Below, piece by piece: positions 27,177-35,525 of a DNA stretch of 64,000 nt. Every line of letters starts with the position of its first letter. Position 1 is the first letter of the stretch. The notes under the pieces are model-generated. The model was not told where the DNA came from. It saw only the letters and a program-made list of their open reading frames with translations, and ran no database searches. The position numbers were made by a program, and so were the translations under genes. This DNA is from CBDDFS01 sp965227255. GTDB lineage: Bacteria > Bacteroidota > Bacteroidia > Flavobacteriales_E > Vicingaceae. The stretch covers positions 1 to 64,000 of the forward strand of contig CBDDFS010000007.1 of assembly GCA_965227255.1 (NCBI GenBank), written 5' to 3'.

Positions 27177-28397
27177 ATGAGTCCGGAAGATGATATTTTG
27201 AAATCCCTGGCCAAAGGCTTCATGCCCCAGGAAGAAATGCTCGAAATCCCGACCAAAAAGAGCGATCTATTCATAGGTATTCCCAAAGAAATCTCAATTC
27301 AGGAGAAGCGTGTTCCCCTTGTTCCAGATGCCGTTGCTTTACTTGTAAATCACGGACATAGAATTCGTATTGAAGCCGGAGCAGGAGATGCGGCGAAATT
27401 CTCTGACAATCAGTATTCAGAAGCCGGTGCCGAGATCACTGAAAATCCAAAAGATATTTACCAGGCCGACCTCATCCTTAAAGTAGAACCACCTACCCTG
27501 GAAGAGCTGGATCTGATGCATTCGAATCAAACTTTGATTTCCGCACTTCAACTACCCATTCAACCAAAAGATTTCCTTAAAAAACTCATTGATAAGAAGG
27601 TTACAGCCATAGCCTACGATTATATCAAGGATGAAGACGGAATTTATCCAATTGTCAGGGCTATGAGTGAAATCGCGGGAAACTCTGCTATTTTGATCGC
27701 AGCTGAACATTTGAGTAACAATTTAGGCGGCCAGGGAAGACTTTTTGGAGGAATATCAGGAGTAACACCAACCAATGTTGTGATTCTGGGTGCCGGGACG
27801 GTAGGTGAATTTGCTGCTAGATCTGCTCTTGGCCTAGGTGCTACGGTGAAGATTTTCAATAACAGCATCTATAAACTTCGCAGACTGCAGGACAACATCG
27901 GACAAAGAATCAGCACGTCAATCATACAGCCCAATGTTCTCAGCAAGGCCTTAATGAGGGCCGATGTTGTGATTGGAGCCATGAGGGCACATGACGGTGG
28001 AAGAACTCCTCTTGTTGTATCAGAAAACATGGTCATGAAAATGAAGCCGGGCTCTGTAATCGTGGATGTGAGTATTGACAAAGGAGGTTGTTTTGAAACT
28101 TCGGAAATTACGACTCATGAAATTCCAACATACATCAAACACGATGTGATTCATTACTGCGTACCTAACATAGCTTCAAGAGTTGCAAAAACAGCCTCTT
28201 ATGCTTTGAGTAATGTCTTCGCTCCTGCATTGATGGAGGCAGGACAATTCGGAGGAATTGAGAATACCATCAGGAAGTACAAGGGTATTCAGAACGGAAT
28301 ATATGTTTACCAGGGTGTTCTGACAAATAAATATCTGGCTGAAACATTCAAACTTCCTTACAAGGATCTGCAATTACTAATTTCGAATCTTCTCTAA
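27177..28397 (+). CDS. ald: alanine dehydrogenase
   Basis: An NAD-dependent L-alanine dehydrogenase family protein (406 residues). The N-terminal domain starts IGIPKEISIQEKRVPLVPDA with the substrate-binding R and K residues, and RIRIEAGAGDAAKFSDNQY follows. The NAD-binding domain has VVILGAGTVGEFAARSALGLGATVKIF (GxGxxG) and DVVIGAMRAHDGGRTPLVVSE. An approximately 33-residue N-terminal extension (SPEDDILKSLAKGFMPQEEM onward) precedes the core and is typical of the Bacteroidota form. It converts alanine to pyruvate and ammonium. It starts one base after tsaE. Confidence 0.9.
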   Translation: MSPEDDILKSLAKGFMPQEEMLEIPTKKSDLFIGIPKEISIQEKRVPLVPDAVALLVNHGHRIRIEAGAGDAAKFSDNQYSEAGAEITENPKDIYQADLILKVEPPTLEELDLMHSNQTLISALQLPIQPKDFLKKLIDKKVTAIAYDYIKDEDGIYPIVRAMSEIAGNSAILIAAEHLSNNLGGQGRLFGGISGVTPTNVVILGAGTVGEFAARSALGLGATVKIFNNSIYKLRRLQDNIGQRISTSIIQPNVLSKALMRADVVIGAMRAHDGGRTPLVVSENMVMKMKPGSVIVDVSIDKGGCFETSEITTHEIPTYIKHDVIHYCVPNIASRVAKTASYALSNVFAPALMEAGQFGGIENTIRKYKGIQNGIYVYQGVLTNKYLAETFKLPYKDLQLLISNLL

Positions 28398-28802
28398 ATG
28401 CATTTTCTTAATCGTTTAAAGTATTACCTGATCGGAGTGGGTCTGGGCATTCTACTAGTGCTAGCCATTTTTAAAGACAGAAAACTCACCAACTGGACTC
28501 CAGAGAACCAGGTAAAAAAAGAATTGACCGAAAAAGAAATGATCCTGCCAGCGAATCTGAAATGTGCTTTTAATTGTATTGGGATTCAGAGCATAGATTC
28601 ACTGAAGTCTTTCTTTGAAACTGGTGATATTGATTTCCATGCAAGTGACGTCAGTAATCATGATGAAAGAAAGTACATTATTCACTTTGAGGACAAAAAT
28701 GTTGAGACCGTGGTTGTAAAGATCTTCGAAGAGAAATATCAGGTGAGCTCTGCTGTAATTCCTGAAATGGATTGTCCGTGTCCGGACTTACTTTCCGAAT
28801 AA
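28398..28802 (+). CDS. small membrane-anchored hypothetical protein
   Basis: A 134-residue protein starting directly after the ald stop. It has one N-terminal membrane segment (YYLIGVGLGILLVLAIF, about residues 9-25) followed by a soluble domain with four cysteines (LKCAFNCIGI and PEMDCPCPDLLSE). The cysteine pairs suggest metal or disulfide chemistry, but no named family is recognised. Position in the porX-tsaE-ald run suggests co-transcription. The last 15 bp overlap the convergent ABC ATPase gene. Confidence 0.65.
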   Translation: MHFLNRLKYYLIGVGLGILLVLAIFKDRKLTNWTPENQVKKELTEKEMILPANLKCAFNCIGIQSIDSLKSFFETGDIDFHASDVSNHDERKYIIHFEDKNVETVVVKIFEEKYQVSSAVIPEMDCPCPDLLSE

Positions 28803-29501
28803 TTTTCGAACGAAATTGTTGGAAGGATTCTGTTGAACTTCTTTCAGGGCATCATTTTGAATGACCTTCCCGTTTTCCAAAACCAATACTTCATCTGCCA
28901 TTGATATTGCATCCCGCGCATCATGACTGACAAGGATAACCGTCACATTCAATTCATGAAATAGGTCTTTTAATTCCTTTCGGACATCCTCTCTGACAAC
29001 AATATCAATACTACTAAAAGGCTCATCCATCAGAATAATATCAGGTCCGGCAGCAAGGGATCTGGCAATGGCAACTCGTTGTTGTTCTCCACCCGATAAT
29101 TCATGGGGATATCGCTTTTTATAACCTTTCAAGTTGATCATGCCGTATAGCTCTTCGACATTGATGCCACTCTCTTTTTTATGTCCAAATCGGATATTCT
29201 GATCCACAGTCAAATGAGGAAACAAAGCATAATCCTGAAAGATCATCCCAATAGCTCTCTCCTGAGGCGCTTTGATATATTTTGGAGAAGAAATAACCTC
29301 CTCATCCTTTACGATCTCTCCCCCGTCGGGGTAATCATAACCGGCCAGTAAATTAAGCAGGGTAGACTTCCCTCCTCCACTGTTTCCAATTACAGAAAGA
29401 ATTTTTCCGCTTTCTAATTTGAAAGAAATATCCTTGAGAACAGGTTTTCCAATTTCGTATGCCTTACTGATATTTCTTACTTCCAACTTCATCGTATCCA
29501 T
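28788..29501 (-). CDS. fbpC: Fe(3+) ABC transporter ATP-binding protein
   Basis: A 237-residue ABC ATPase with Walker A IGNSGGGKSTLLN, Q-loop GMIFQDYALFPHLTV, signature HELSGGEQQRVAIARSLA, Walker B DIILMDEPFSSID and H-loop ILVSHDARDAIS. The sequence and context fit the ferric-iron (FbpC/FutC-like) branch. It lacks the long C-terminal TOBE regulatory domain of some FbpC proteins. The ATG overlaps the permease gene end by 13 bp. It couples ATP hydrolysis to iron import through the inner-membrane permease next door. Confidence 0.88.
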   Translation of the reverse strand: MDTMKLEVRNISKAYEIGKPVLKDISFKLESGKILSVIGNSGGGKSTLLNLLAGYDYPDGGEIVKDEEVISSPKYIKAPQERAIGMIFQDYALFPHLTVDQNIRFGHKKESGINVEELYGMINLKGYKKRYPHELSGGEQQRVAIARSLAAGPDIILMDEPFSSIDIVVREDVRKELKDLFHELNVTVILVSHDARDAISMADEVLVLENGKVIQNDALKEVQQNPSNNFVRKLFGK

Positions 29502-31039
29502 CTATTTACAAAGTATACAGGTATGATACTTATAAGTACTATAAGAAGCGAGGGGAAGGAAGCATCATAAACTGCGCCGTCGGTTTCCATTAGCATAAAA
29601 GCTTTAACGGCAAGGGTTTGAAAATTGAAGCTTTGGAACATCATGGTCAAAGGTAATTCCTTAATGACATCAACAAAAACCAATACACAGGCTGCGAGAA
29701 TGGTTTTACTTAACAATGGACCATGAATTTTAAAAAGTGTCTTGCTAAATCCGCCGCCAAGAGAAAAACTGGCCCAACCTACGTTCTTTACCACTTTTTC
29801 AAATCCCGATCCAATGCTGCCATAGGAAACACTAAAGAACCTAACGATGTAAGCAAAGATCAAAACGAATATGGAAGAAGTAAGAGCAATTCCAAAAATC
29901 TGATTTCCGAAATACAACAGATCCAACATGCCAACACCAAGCAAAGCACCCGGAATGGCATAACCGAGGGTAGCAAATCGAGACAGGTTCGAGATCCACC
30001 TTGTTCTCAATCCTTGTTGTAAATAGTATCTCACCAGAAGAGCTATGATTGCCGATAATATTGCAGCGGAAAGTCCGATGATGAAAGTGGTTGTAATGAC
30101 ATCAGGCAGGTCTGATTCATACAACAAAGCCCATTTTCCTGAAGCCCAAGTAGCAAGCTGGATCAGTGGAAGAATAAATCCAAATAATATCGGAATCAAA
30201 CAAATGATGATTGCCAATAGGGATTGTCCTGCTGTTAGCGAAGATTTTTCTTTTTCACGATTGTCCTTCAAATCACTGAATGATGCTCTCTTTCTCACTC
30301 TACGTTCTATAACATAGATTAGAACTACGATACCTATAAGCATCGTGGCAATATTTCTTATCGGACTGGCATCCATGGGATTCCACAATCTGACGATCTC
30401 TGTGGTGAAGGTCTTGACTCCGTAATAATGAACTGCCCCATAATTATTAATGACTTCCATGATTACGAGAAGGAGTCCGGCGAAAATTGCCGGCCATGCC
30501 AGGGGAAGGGCGATACGAAAGAATATTTTCATCGAAGATGAACCAAGACTTTTTGCAGACTGTATATAGGAGCTAGAAGAAAGGGCGAAAGAAACTCTGG
30601 TTGTGAGATAGATGTACGGATACAATGAAAGAGCCATGACAATGGCAAGAAAGAAGATATTGTCCACTTCGAAATAAGTTCCAAATAGAGAATGACTTGT
30701 CCCGAATAAGCCAAGCATTCCTTTGTAAGTATATGCCAGTATATAAGATGGAATTGAAAGAGGCAGAATCAATAAAAAGGAAAATTGCCGCAACAAGGGG
30801 AATTTAAAACTTGCCGTTAACCAGGCAGTAGGAACGGCGAATAGCAAGGCAAAGACAGACGTAAGTACAATAAGGAGAAGGGTATTTGATGTGTAGTCCT
30901 TTCCTAAAGAAAAATAGAGGTCCGCAAATACACTTGATCGAACCTGAAACAGAATGGCTAGAATCGGAAGTGATATGAGGATGAGAAGAATAACTACTCC
31001 CCACCTCCAGATCAATTGTTCAAGTCTTATCAGTGTCAT
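29489..31039 (-). CDS. fbpB: Fe(3+) ABC transporter permease (fused two-domain type)
   Basis: A 516-residue inner-membrane protein with about 12 membrane segments in two homologous halves, as in FbpB/SfuB. Each half carries an EAA-type coupling loop: AKSLGSSSMKIFFRIALPLAWPAI in the first, and EKVVKNVGWASFSLGGGFSKTLFKIHGPLL in the second. It forms the channel for Fe(3+) delivered by the binding lipoprotein. The gene starts 4 bp after the binding-protein gene and overlaps the ATPase gene at its end. Confidence 0.9.
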   Translation of the reverse strand: MTLIRLEQLIWRWGVVILLILISLPILAILFQVRSSVFADLYFSLGKDYTSNTLLLIVLTSVFALLFAVPTAWLTASFKFPLLRQFSFLLILPLSIPSYILAYTYKGMLGLFGTSHSLFGTYFEVDNIFFLAIVMALSLYPYIYLTTRVSFALSSSSYIQSAKSLGSSSMKIFFRIALPLAWPAIFAGLLLVIMEVINNYGAVHYYGVKTFTTEIVRLWNPMDASPIRNIATMLIGIVVLIYVIERRVRKRASFSDLKDNREKEKSSLTAGQSLLAIIICLIPILFGFILPLIQLATWASGKWALLYESDLPDVITTTFIIGLSAAILSAIIALLVRYYLQQGLRTRWISNLSRFATLGYAIPGALLGVGMLDLLYFGNQIFGIALTSSIFVLIFAYIVRFFSVSYGSIGSGFEKVVKNVGWASFSLGGGFSKTLFKIHGPLLSKTILAACVLVFVDVIKELPLTMMFQSFNFQTLAVKAFMLMETDGAVYDASFPSLLIVLISIIPVYFVNRWIR

Positions 31040-31043
31040 GGAA

Positions 31044-32099
31044 TTACTTCCAGCCTGCCTTCTCGAAAATTTCTACGGCTTTCTGATTGTTTTTTCCCAG
31101 AACATCAATGCTCATATCATCTTCAACGAAAGAACCCCAGCTTTGAAGAAGAGTTGATGGCTGAACATTTGGGTTTACCGGATACTCGTAGTTGGATTCA
31201 GCGAAAACCCTTTGAGCATTGACATCGGCAAGGAATTCGATAAACTGAACAGCATTTTCTTTGTTCGGTGAATACTTCGTAACACCGGCACCGCTGACGT
31301 TAATGTGAGCACCTGAAGTTTCCTGATTTGGAAAAAAGATGGAAAGTTTTTCCCCAGCTGTCTTCTCCATTTCATTTTCTGAATTCAAGAGTTTTCCAAG
31401 ATAGTATGTGTTGGCAATGGCAATTTTTCCATTTCCAGCTGCCACTTCTTTCATCTGATCCCGATCATTTCCTTTAGGTTCTCGTGCCATATTGGCTACA
31501 ACACCTTCAGCCCATTTCTGAGCTTCTTCTTCGCCAAGTCTTTCTATGATAGACGCCATCAAGGATTGATTATAGAGATTGGAAGAAGAACGAACGAAAA
31601 TTTGTCCTTTCCATTTTTCATTTGACAGATCCTCATAAGTTGAAAGCTCCGAGGCATCAACCTCATCTTTATTGTAGACAATAACTCTCGCTCTTTTTGT
31701 CAGTGCAAACCATTTATTTTCGGGATCTCTCAGGTTCTGCGGCACATTATTCATCAAGGCCTCAGATTCAACAGCCTGTAAAAGATCAAGCTCCTTTGCG
31801 TAGTGTAATCTTCCGGCATCCACAGTGATCAATACATCGGCCTCTGTATTTTCTCCTTCGCTCTGAAGAAGGGCTATAAGCTTGTCGGCCCCATCCTCCT
31901 TTACATTCACTTTGATGCCAGTCATTTCTTCAAACTTGGCAAAAAGCGCCTTATCGGAATCATAGAATCGATGTGTGTATATGTTGACCACTTTTTCCTC
32001 TGCAATGTTCTCTTCTTTCTTCTCCTGATGTTCGGGATTCCCACATGCAAAAGCCATAGAAAGCGCTATGGCCGAGAATAATATCTTTCTGAATTTCAT
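31044..32099 (-). CDS. fbpA: Fe(3+) ABC transporter substrate-binding lipoprotein
   Basis: A 351-residue periplasmic binding protein. The N-terminus has a lipoprotein signal (LFSAIALSMAFAC) followed by charged linker residues. The mature part begins VVNIYTHRFYDSDKALFAKFEE, the FutA/FbpA-type start, and contains ADVLITVDAGRLHYAKELDLLQ and the YY pair in IANTYYLGKL, which in this family coordinates iron through tyrosines. It delivers ferric iron to the permease. A well-formed -33/-7 promoter lies just upstream. I saw no convincing Fur box in the 118-bp upstream gap. Confidence 0.9.
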   Translation of the reverse strand: MKFRKILFSAIALSMAFACGNPEHQEKKEENIAEEKVVNIYTHRFYDSDKALFAKFEEMTGIKVNVKEDGADKLIALLQSEGENTEADVLITVDAGRLHYAKELDLLQAVESEALMNNVPQNLRDPENKWFALTKRARVIVYNKDEVDASELSTYEDLSNEKWKGQIFVRSSSNLYNQSLMASIIERLGEEEAQKWAEGVVANMAREPKGNDRDQMKEVAAGNGKIAIANTYYLGKLLNSENEMEKTAGEKLSIFFPNQETSGAHINVSGAGVTKYSPNKENAVQFIEFLADVNAQRVFAESNYEYPVNPNVQPSTLLQSWGSFVEDDMSIDVLGKNNQKAVEIFEKAGWK

Positions 32100-32116
32100 G
32101 AAATTGTGATTTTCGA

Positions 32117-32149
32117 CAAATGTAAGAGATTCACTTCCATGATTACAAA
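32117..32149 (-). promoter_or_regulatory. Bacteroidota-type promoter of the iron ABC operon
   Basis: On the minus strand TTTG (-33) is separated by 21 nt from TACATTTG (-7, perfect TAnnTTTG), which ends 17 nt before the fbpA ATG. It would drive fbpA-fbpB-fbpC. Confidence 0.65.
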
Positions 32150-32205
32150 CACCGTCTACCCTATTTCGGTGAAATAAAAAGAGAATAAAGAATATGCGAA
32201 AACGT

Positions 32206-32213
32206 TAGATTTG
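32206..32213 (+). promoter_or_regulatory. putative -7 promoter element with leaderless spacing (TAGATTTG)
   Basis: A perfect TAnnTTTG followed by 4 nt and then the ATG at 32218, the same spacing as upstream of lpxD and pyrE. A -33 TTG is not evident. Confidence 0.35.
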
Positions 32214-32217
32214 AAGT

Positions 32218-33027
32218 ATGAGAGCATTGTCATTCTTCTTTCTGTCCATACTTTTTGGATCGGCTGCTTCTCAAGGTCAACCAGAAATAGACTACTTCAA
32301 AGATATTTTCTTCCTGTGCGACACGACTTACTATCGTTTTGATCATCCAGGTTATAGTGATGACATTTCCTATTACAAAAAAAGAAGTTGGAACCTTTAC
32401 AACAAAAATTCTAATATTAAAGACATAGGAGAGCAAGACAAGGCTAAGATTCTTGAGATTGAGGACAAACTTCAAAAAAGAGCCGGAACAGAAGTTTACA
32501 AAAAGTACAATCTACAGTTTGTAAGAATCTCAAAGAATGCAAAGAAATCGAAAGGAATGAAATACGCCTTGCACTATTTCTTCGAGTTGGATTCAACCTT
32601 CTATCACCACTTTGTGCTGATTTATGATGAAAATGGCCATTTGATGTCAGATTATGAATTTCCGGAAACCAATGGAAATGAAATGCAAATAATCGATTAT
32701 TGTGAAGCCATAGCTATTGCGCAGACAGACTCGTCTTTCAAGACAGCATACGATAGCGCAGAATTCACAACATACTATGAAATTCCTTGGAATGGAGACA
32801 TCGTCGAATTGGGACGGCTTGATAAAATGCAGCTCGGGTATGACGAAAAAAGTAATTCCTGGACCTGGGAATTATTCACCAAGGTAAAATTTGACGGTGA
32901 TTATCCTGAAGATACATCCTGCGTCACAGGCTGGTGGAAAGGCAAAAAAATTATCATCAATGCACAATCTTCGGAGATCCTGAGTGTAGAAGATTATAAA
33001 GTATGGAAATCGGTACGCTTTGGTTAA
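32218..33027 (+). CDS. secreted hypothetical protein
   Basis: A 269-residue protein with a short signal peptide (RALSFFFLSILFGSAASQGQ). The mature part is rich in aromatic and charged residues (for example ALHYFFELDSTFYHHFVLIY and SWTWELFTKVKF). No catalytic motif or known family is recognised. The C-terminal segment CVTGWWKGKKIIINAQSSEIL reads like a beta strand-turn end of a small extracytoplasmic domain. It is the first of three consecutive small secreted-protein genes. Confidence 0.7.
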   Translation: MRALSFFFLSILFGSAASQGQPEIDYFKDIFFLCDTTYYRFDHPGYSDDISYYKKRSWNLYNKNSNIKDIGEQDKAKILEIEDKLQKRAGTEVYKKYNLQFVRISKNAKKSKGMKYALHYFFELDSTFYHHFVLIYDENGHLMSDYEFPETNGNEMQIIDYCEAIAIAQTDSSFKTAYDSAEFTTYYEIPWNGDIVELGRLDKMQLGYDEKSNSWTWELFTKVKFDGDYPEDTSCVTGWWKGKKIIINAQSSEILSVEDYKVWKSVRFG

Positions 33028-33046
33028 TACTACAATAAAAAAAGAG

Positions 33047-33430
33047 ATGCTTTCATTTATTCAAATATTAAAGTCAAGAATTCTGGTATACTCTCTCGCC
33101 TCGACTTTTCTAATATTTTTCTATTCGTGTGAAAAGAACTCAGATCCTCCTGAGAAAGCGAGTTTAGAAATAACCGTCAGGGGCACATTTTCCGGAAAAA
33201 CAAGAGAGAATATCAAAGTGAGGATCTATTACACTGAAGAAGAGGCAGACAATATCATGGAACCTATAAAACCTCTTTTAGTCACTGACAATGATGGGAA
33301 AGTCACATTTTCAAATCTTGATGCGAATGAAAACTATTGGATCAGGGCTGATGCCATTCTCAGCTCAAATGTGAAGGAAACTCATTATCTCAATGAAGGA
33401 AGAAATACATTTGAGATCAGATTATGGTAG
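33047..33430 (+). CDS. small lipoprotein with transthyretin/CarboxypepD-like domain
   Basis: About 127 residues from the ATG at 33047 (an upstream TTG at 33020 is possible). The N-terminus ends in a lipobox-like LIFFYSC followed by KNSDPPE, so a lipoprotein is predicted. The rest (ASLEITVRGTFSGKTRENIKVRIYYTEEE, TDNDGKVTFSNLDANENYWIRAD) is a short beta-sandwich like those of prealbumin/carboxypeptidase regulatory domains. The function is unknown. It lies between two other small secreted-protein genes and probably shares their transcript. Confidence 0.6.
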   Translation: MLSFIQILKSRILVYSLASTFLIFFYSCEKNSDPPEKASLEITVRGTFSGKTRENIKVRIYYTEEEADNIMEPIKPLLVTDNDGKVTFSNLDANENYWIRADAILSSNVKETHYLNEGRNTFEIRLW

Positions 33431-33435
33431 AAAAC

Positions 33436-33858
33436 ATGCGAATAAAATCAAAGGTACTGGGATGCTTTATAAGCTGTATTCTGGTTTTCAACTCAGTCAT
33501 AGTTTCAGCTCAATGTAATTCTAATCAGCTCGAACTCAGAAATGCTTATTCTTCATATCCAATTGAAGCTTTCAATTTATATCCCGACTTTCAAATTTGT
33601 TCCATCAAGAAGAGCGGTCAAGTTGAATTAAAAGGAGTGGTCAGGGACAAAAATTCTGAAGAAGTACTTCCCTTCGTGCAGATTGTGAAGGTGAAAAAGC
33701 TGGATAATGAACAATATGAGAGGACGGAAGAAATTCAGGAAAGTACTGAAAACGGCAGCTTTGAGATTAAAACCAAAGTGGCTGAAGATGAAGGAATCAT
33801 ATTCTTTTATGTTGGATACAAGACAATGTTTCTCAAAATCAACTTCATAGACGATTAG
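33436..33858 (+). CDS. secreted carboxypeptidase-regulatory-like domain protein
   Basis: About 140 residues from ATG 33436 (an ATG at 33424 overlapping the previous gene is the alternative). It has a signal peptide (LGCFISCILVFNSVIVSAQ). The mature part contains VELKGVVRDKNSEEVLPFVQIVKVKK, the typical start of a CarboxypepD_reg-like beta-sandwich, ending with FFYVGYKTMFLKI. Such domains occur at the N-terminus of TonB-dependent receptors but here it is free-standing. Role unknown; last gene of the three-gene secreted cluster. Confidence 0.65.
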   Translation: MRIKSKVLGCFISCILVFNSVIVSAQCNSNQLELRNAYSSYPIEAFNLYPDFQICSIKKSGQVELKGVVRDKNSEEVLPFVQIVKVKKLDNEQYERTEEIQESTENGSFEIKTKVAEDEGIIFFYVGYKTMFLKINFIDD

Positions 33859-33883
33859 ACAGCACAATTTAAAATCAATGATG

Positions 33884-33915
33884 TTGTGTAGAAACTTAGA
33901 TTATTTGTATATTTG
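33884..33915 (+). promoter_or_regulatory. Bacteroidota-type promoter of rpsT
   Basis: TTG (33884-33886), 21 nt, then TATATTTG (33908-33915), a perfect TAnnTTTG -7 box. The rpsT ATG is 28 nt further on. Confidence 0.65.
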
Positions 33916-33943
33916 CCGACCATTTTAAAAACGGACAAAGAAC

Positions 33944-34198
33944 ATGGCGAATCACAAGTCAGCTTTAAAGAGGATCAGACAGAGCGAAAAAAGACGCGTT
34001 AGCAACAGATATTACGCAAAGACTATGCGTAACGCGTTGAGAAGCTTCTTGAGTAACGAGAATAAGAAAGAAGTAACTGAGAAAATGCCTGAGATGACAT
34101 CAATGATCGACAGATTGGCGAAAAGAAATGTTATTCACAAAAACAAAGCTGCCAACCTTAAGTCTGAGGTTAACAAGCACGTGAACGCTTTGTCGTAA
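33944..34198 (+). CDS. rpsT: 30S ribosomal protein S20
   Basis: An 84-residue basic, all-helical protein binding 16S rRNA early in 30S assembly. The N-terminus MANHKSALKRIRQSEKRRVSN is the S20 signature, and the C-terminus RNVIHKNKAANLKSEVNKHV matches the family's last helix. It is a single-gene unit with a good promoter and a downstream hairpin terminator. Confidence 0.97.
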   Translation: MANHKSALKRIRQSEKRRVSNRYYAKTMRNALRSFLSNENKKEVTEKMPEMTSMIDRLAKRNVIHKNKAANLKSEVNKHVNALS

Positions 34199-34221
34199 GC
34201 AAAAAAATTTTTTAATAGAAG

Positions 34222-34251
34222 CCGCCTTGGGAAACCACGGCGGTTTTTTTT
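34222..34251 (+). terminator. Rho-independent terminator of rpsT
   Basis: Stem CCGCCTTGG / CCACGGCGG with one mismatch and a 4-nt loop, followed by eight T residues, starting 23 nt after the rpsT stop. Confidence 0.85.
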
Positions 34252-34260
34252 GTTTCTGGA

Positions 34261-34281
34261 GGATAGGATGATGGGGTGATG
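34261..34281 (+). repeat. left inverted repeat flanking the four-helix-bundle gene
   Basis: GGATAGGATGATGGGGTGATG. Its complement matches, imperfectly, the repeated ATCATCCC array on the far side of the four-helix-bundle gene (34734-34765). Confidence 0.65.
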
Positions 34282-34359
34282 TTCTAAAATAACTTCTCTG
34301 TCTCGTTTAACTTAAATTTCTCTTTGATAGAATCTGATACTATCCTTAACTATGAATCT

Positions 34360-34731
34360 ATGTATCAGTTTTATTTCCAAAAATTGAATGTTTGGCAAAA
34401 CTCTAGAAATCTTGCTTCAAGAATTTATCAAATAACTAGGCATTTCCCTGAAGTAGAAAAATTCGGAATAACCAATCAAATAAGAAGGGCGGCAACATCA
34501 ATTTGCGCCAATATTGCAGAAGGTTCAGGAAAAAAGACAGGCAAGGATCAATCCAGGTTTACTTCAATTGCCTTTGCTAGTCTAATGGAATTAATGAGTT
34601 TCCTGATAATCTCAAATGACCTGAAATATCTTACAGATCAAGAATTAAAGGAAATTACAAATGAAATTGAAGTCATTGCTAAGCAACTGAATTCCTTGAA
34701 ATCGGCTCAGCTTAGCAAGTACATCGAATAA
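34360..34731 (+). CDS. S23/IVP-type four-helix-bundle protein, stand-alone
   Basis: About 123 residues from ATG 34360. It has the signature of the 23S rRNA intervening-sequence protein family (TIGR02436): KLNVWQNSRNLASRIYQIT, then ITNQIRRAATSICANIAEGSG, then the QSRFTSIAFASLMELMSFL helix. Characterised homologues form pentameric four-helix bundles, and Avd of diversity-generating retroelements is related. Here the gene is not inside an rRNA and no reverse transcriptase is nearby. It is bracketed by inverted GATGATGGG-type repeats, suggesting a small independently spreading unit. The cellular role of the family is unknown. Confidence 0.85.
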   Translation: MYQFYFQKLNVWQNSRNLASRIYQITRHFPEVEKFGITNQIRRAATSICANIAEGSGKKTGKDQSRFTSIAFASLMELMSFLIISNDLKYLTDQELKEITNEIEVIAKQLNSLKSAQLSKYIE

Positions 34732-34733
34732 AT

Positions 34734-34765
34734 CATCATCCCATCATCCCATCATCTCATAATCC
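34734..34765 (-). repeat. right repeat array flanking the four-helix-bundle gene
   Basis: CATCATCCCATCATCCCATCATCTC is a tandem 8-bp array (ATCATCCC type) directly after the stop codon. Read on the minus strand it begins GGATTATGAGATGATGGGAT, resembling the left flank GGATAGGATGATGGGG. Confidence 0.7.
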
Positions 34766-34797
34766 ATTTCAATTTTTCCATTTCTAGTGCTCTACAA

Positions 34798-35493
34798 ATG
34801 AAGTATCAAAATTCAATTCCTATCAACCAATGGTCTGAAGACGACCAACCACGCGAAAAACTCATGATCAAAGGAAAATCAGCTCTTTCGGATGCAGAGT
34901 TAATAGCCATTCTACTCAGATCAGGGAATCGAAAATCATCGGCTGTAGATCTGGCAAAGACCGTACTTAAATCCGCTTCCAATGACCTCAATCGACTGGC
35001 CAAACTAAATCTCAAAGAATTGACATCAATAAATGGTTTGGGCATTGCAAAGGCCTCTTCCATTATCGCGGCCATTGAATTGGGAAGGAGAAGAAAGGAA
35101 GTAGAGCTTACGAAAAAGAAAAAAGTGAGATCAAGCAGAGATGCCTTTGAAGCCATGAAGGATGTCTTTTTCGACCTCAATCATGAAGAGTTCTGGATAT
35201 TGATTTTAAGCAGAAGCAATGACATCCTTTGCAGAAAGAAAATAAGTCAGGGAGGAGTCTCTGGAACCGTGGCGGATAATAAGATCATCTTCAAACACAC
35301 ACTTGAAGAATTGGGGTCGTCATTGATTGCATTGCACAATCATCCTTCCGCCAATTTGAGTCCAAGTAAGGCCGATGAGGCCCTGACCAAAAAGATAAAA
35401 TCTGCTGCTTCAAATCTCGACATTGCCCTGCTCGATCATTTAATCATTCATAATGACCAGTATTTCAGCTTCGCGGACGAAGGAATGTTGTAA
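34798..35493 (+). CDS. radC: RadC family JAB/MPN-domain protein
   Basis: A 231-residue RadC-like protein. The N-terminal part has a UPF0758 helix-hairpin-helix (NLKELTSINGLGIAKASSII). The C-terminal JAMM domain has the metal motif with LIALHNHPSANLSPSKAD (H180, H182, D193) and the upstream Glu in NHEEFWILIL. The family was named for radiation sensitivity but its DNA-repair role is doubtful, and its substrate is unknown. The gene lies 66 bp after the four-helix-bundle gene and 32 bp before the polysaccharide deacetylase gene. Confidence 0.93.
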   Translation: MKYQNSIPINQWSEDDQPREKLMIKGKSALSDAELIAILLRSGNRKSSAVDLAKTVLKSASNDLNRLAKLNLKELTSINGLGIAKASSIIAAIELGRRRKEVELTKKKKVRSSRDAFEAMKDVFFDLNHEEFWILILSRSNDILCRKKISQGGVSGTVADNKIIFKHTLEELGSSLIALHNHPSANLSPSKADEALTKKIKSAASNLDIALLDHLIIHNDQYFSFADEGML

Positions 35494-35525
35494 TTTCACA
35501 CATACATTTAGCGTTCTGCATTTGC

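Noticed and set aside
34324..34359. TTG start for the four-helix-bundle gene 12 codons upstream
   Set aside because: The family starts close to the FxxLxVWQ helix, which fits ATG 34360; the upstream codons add no family sequence.
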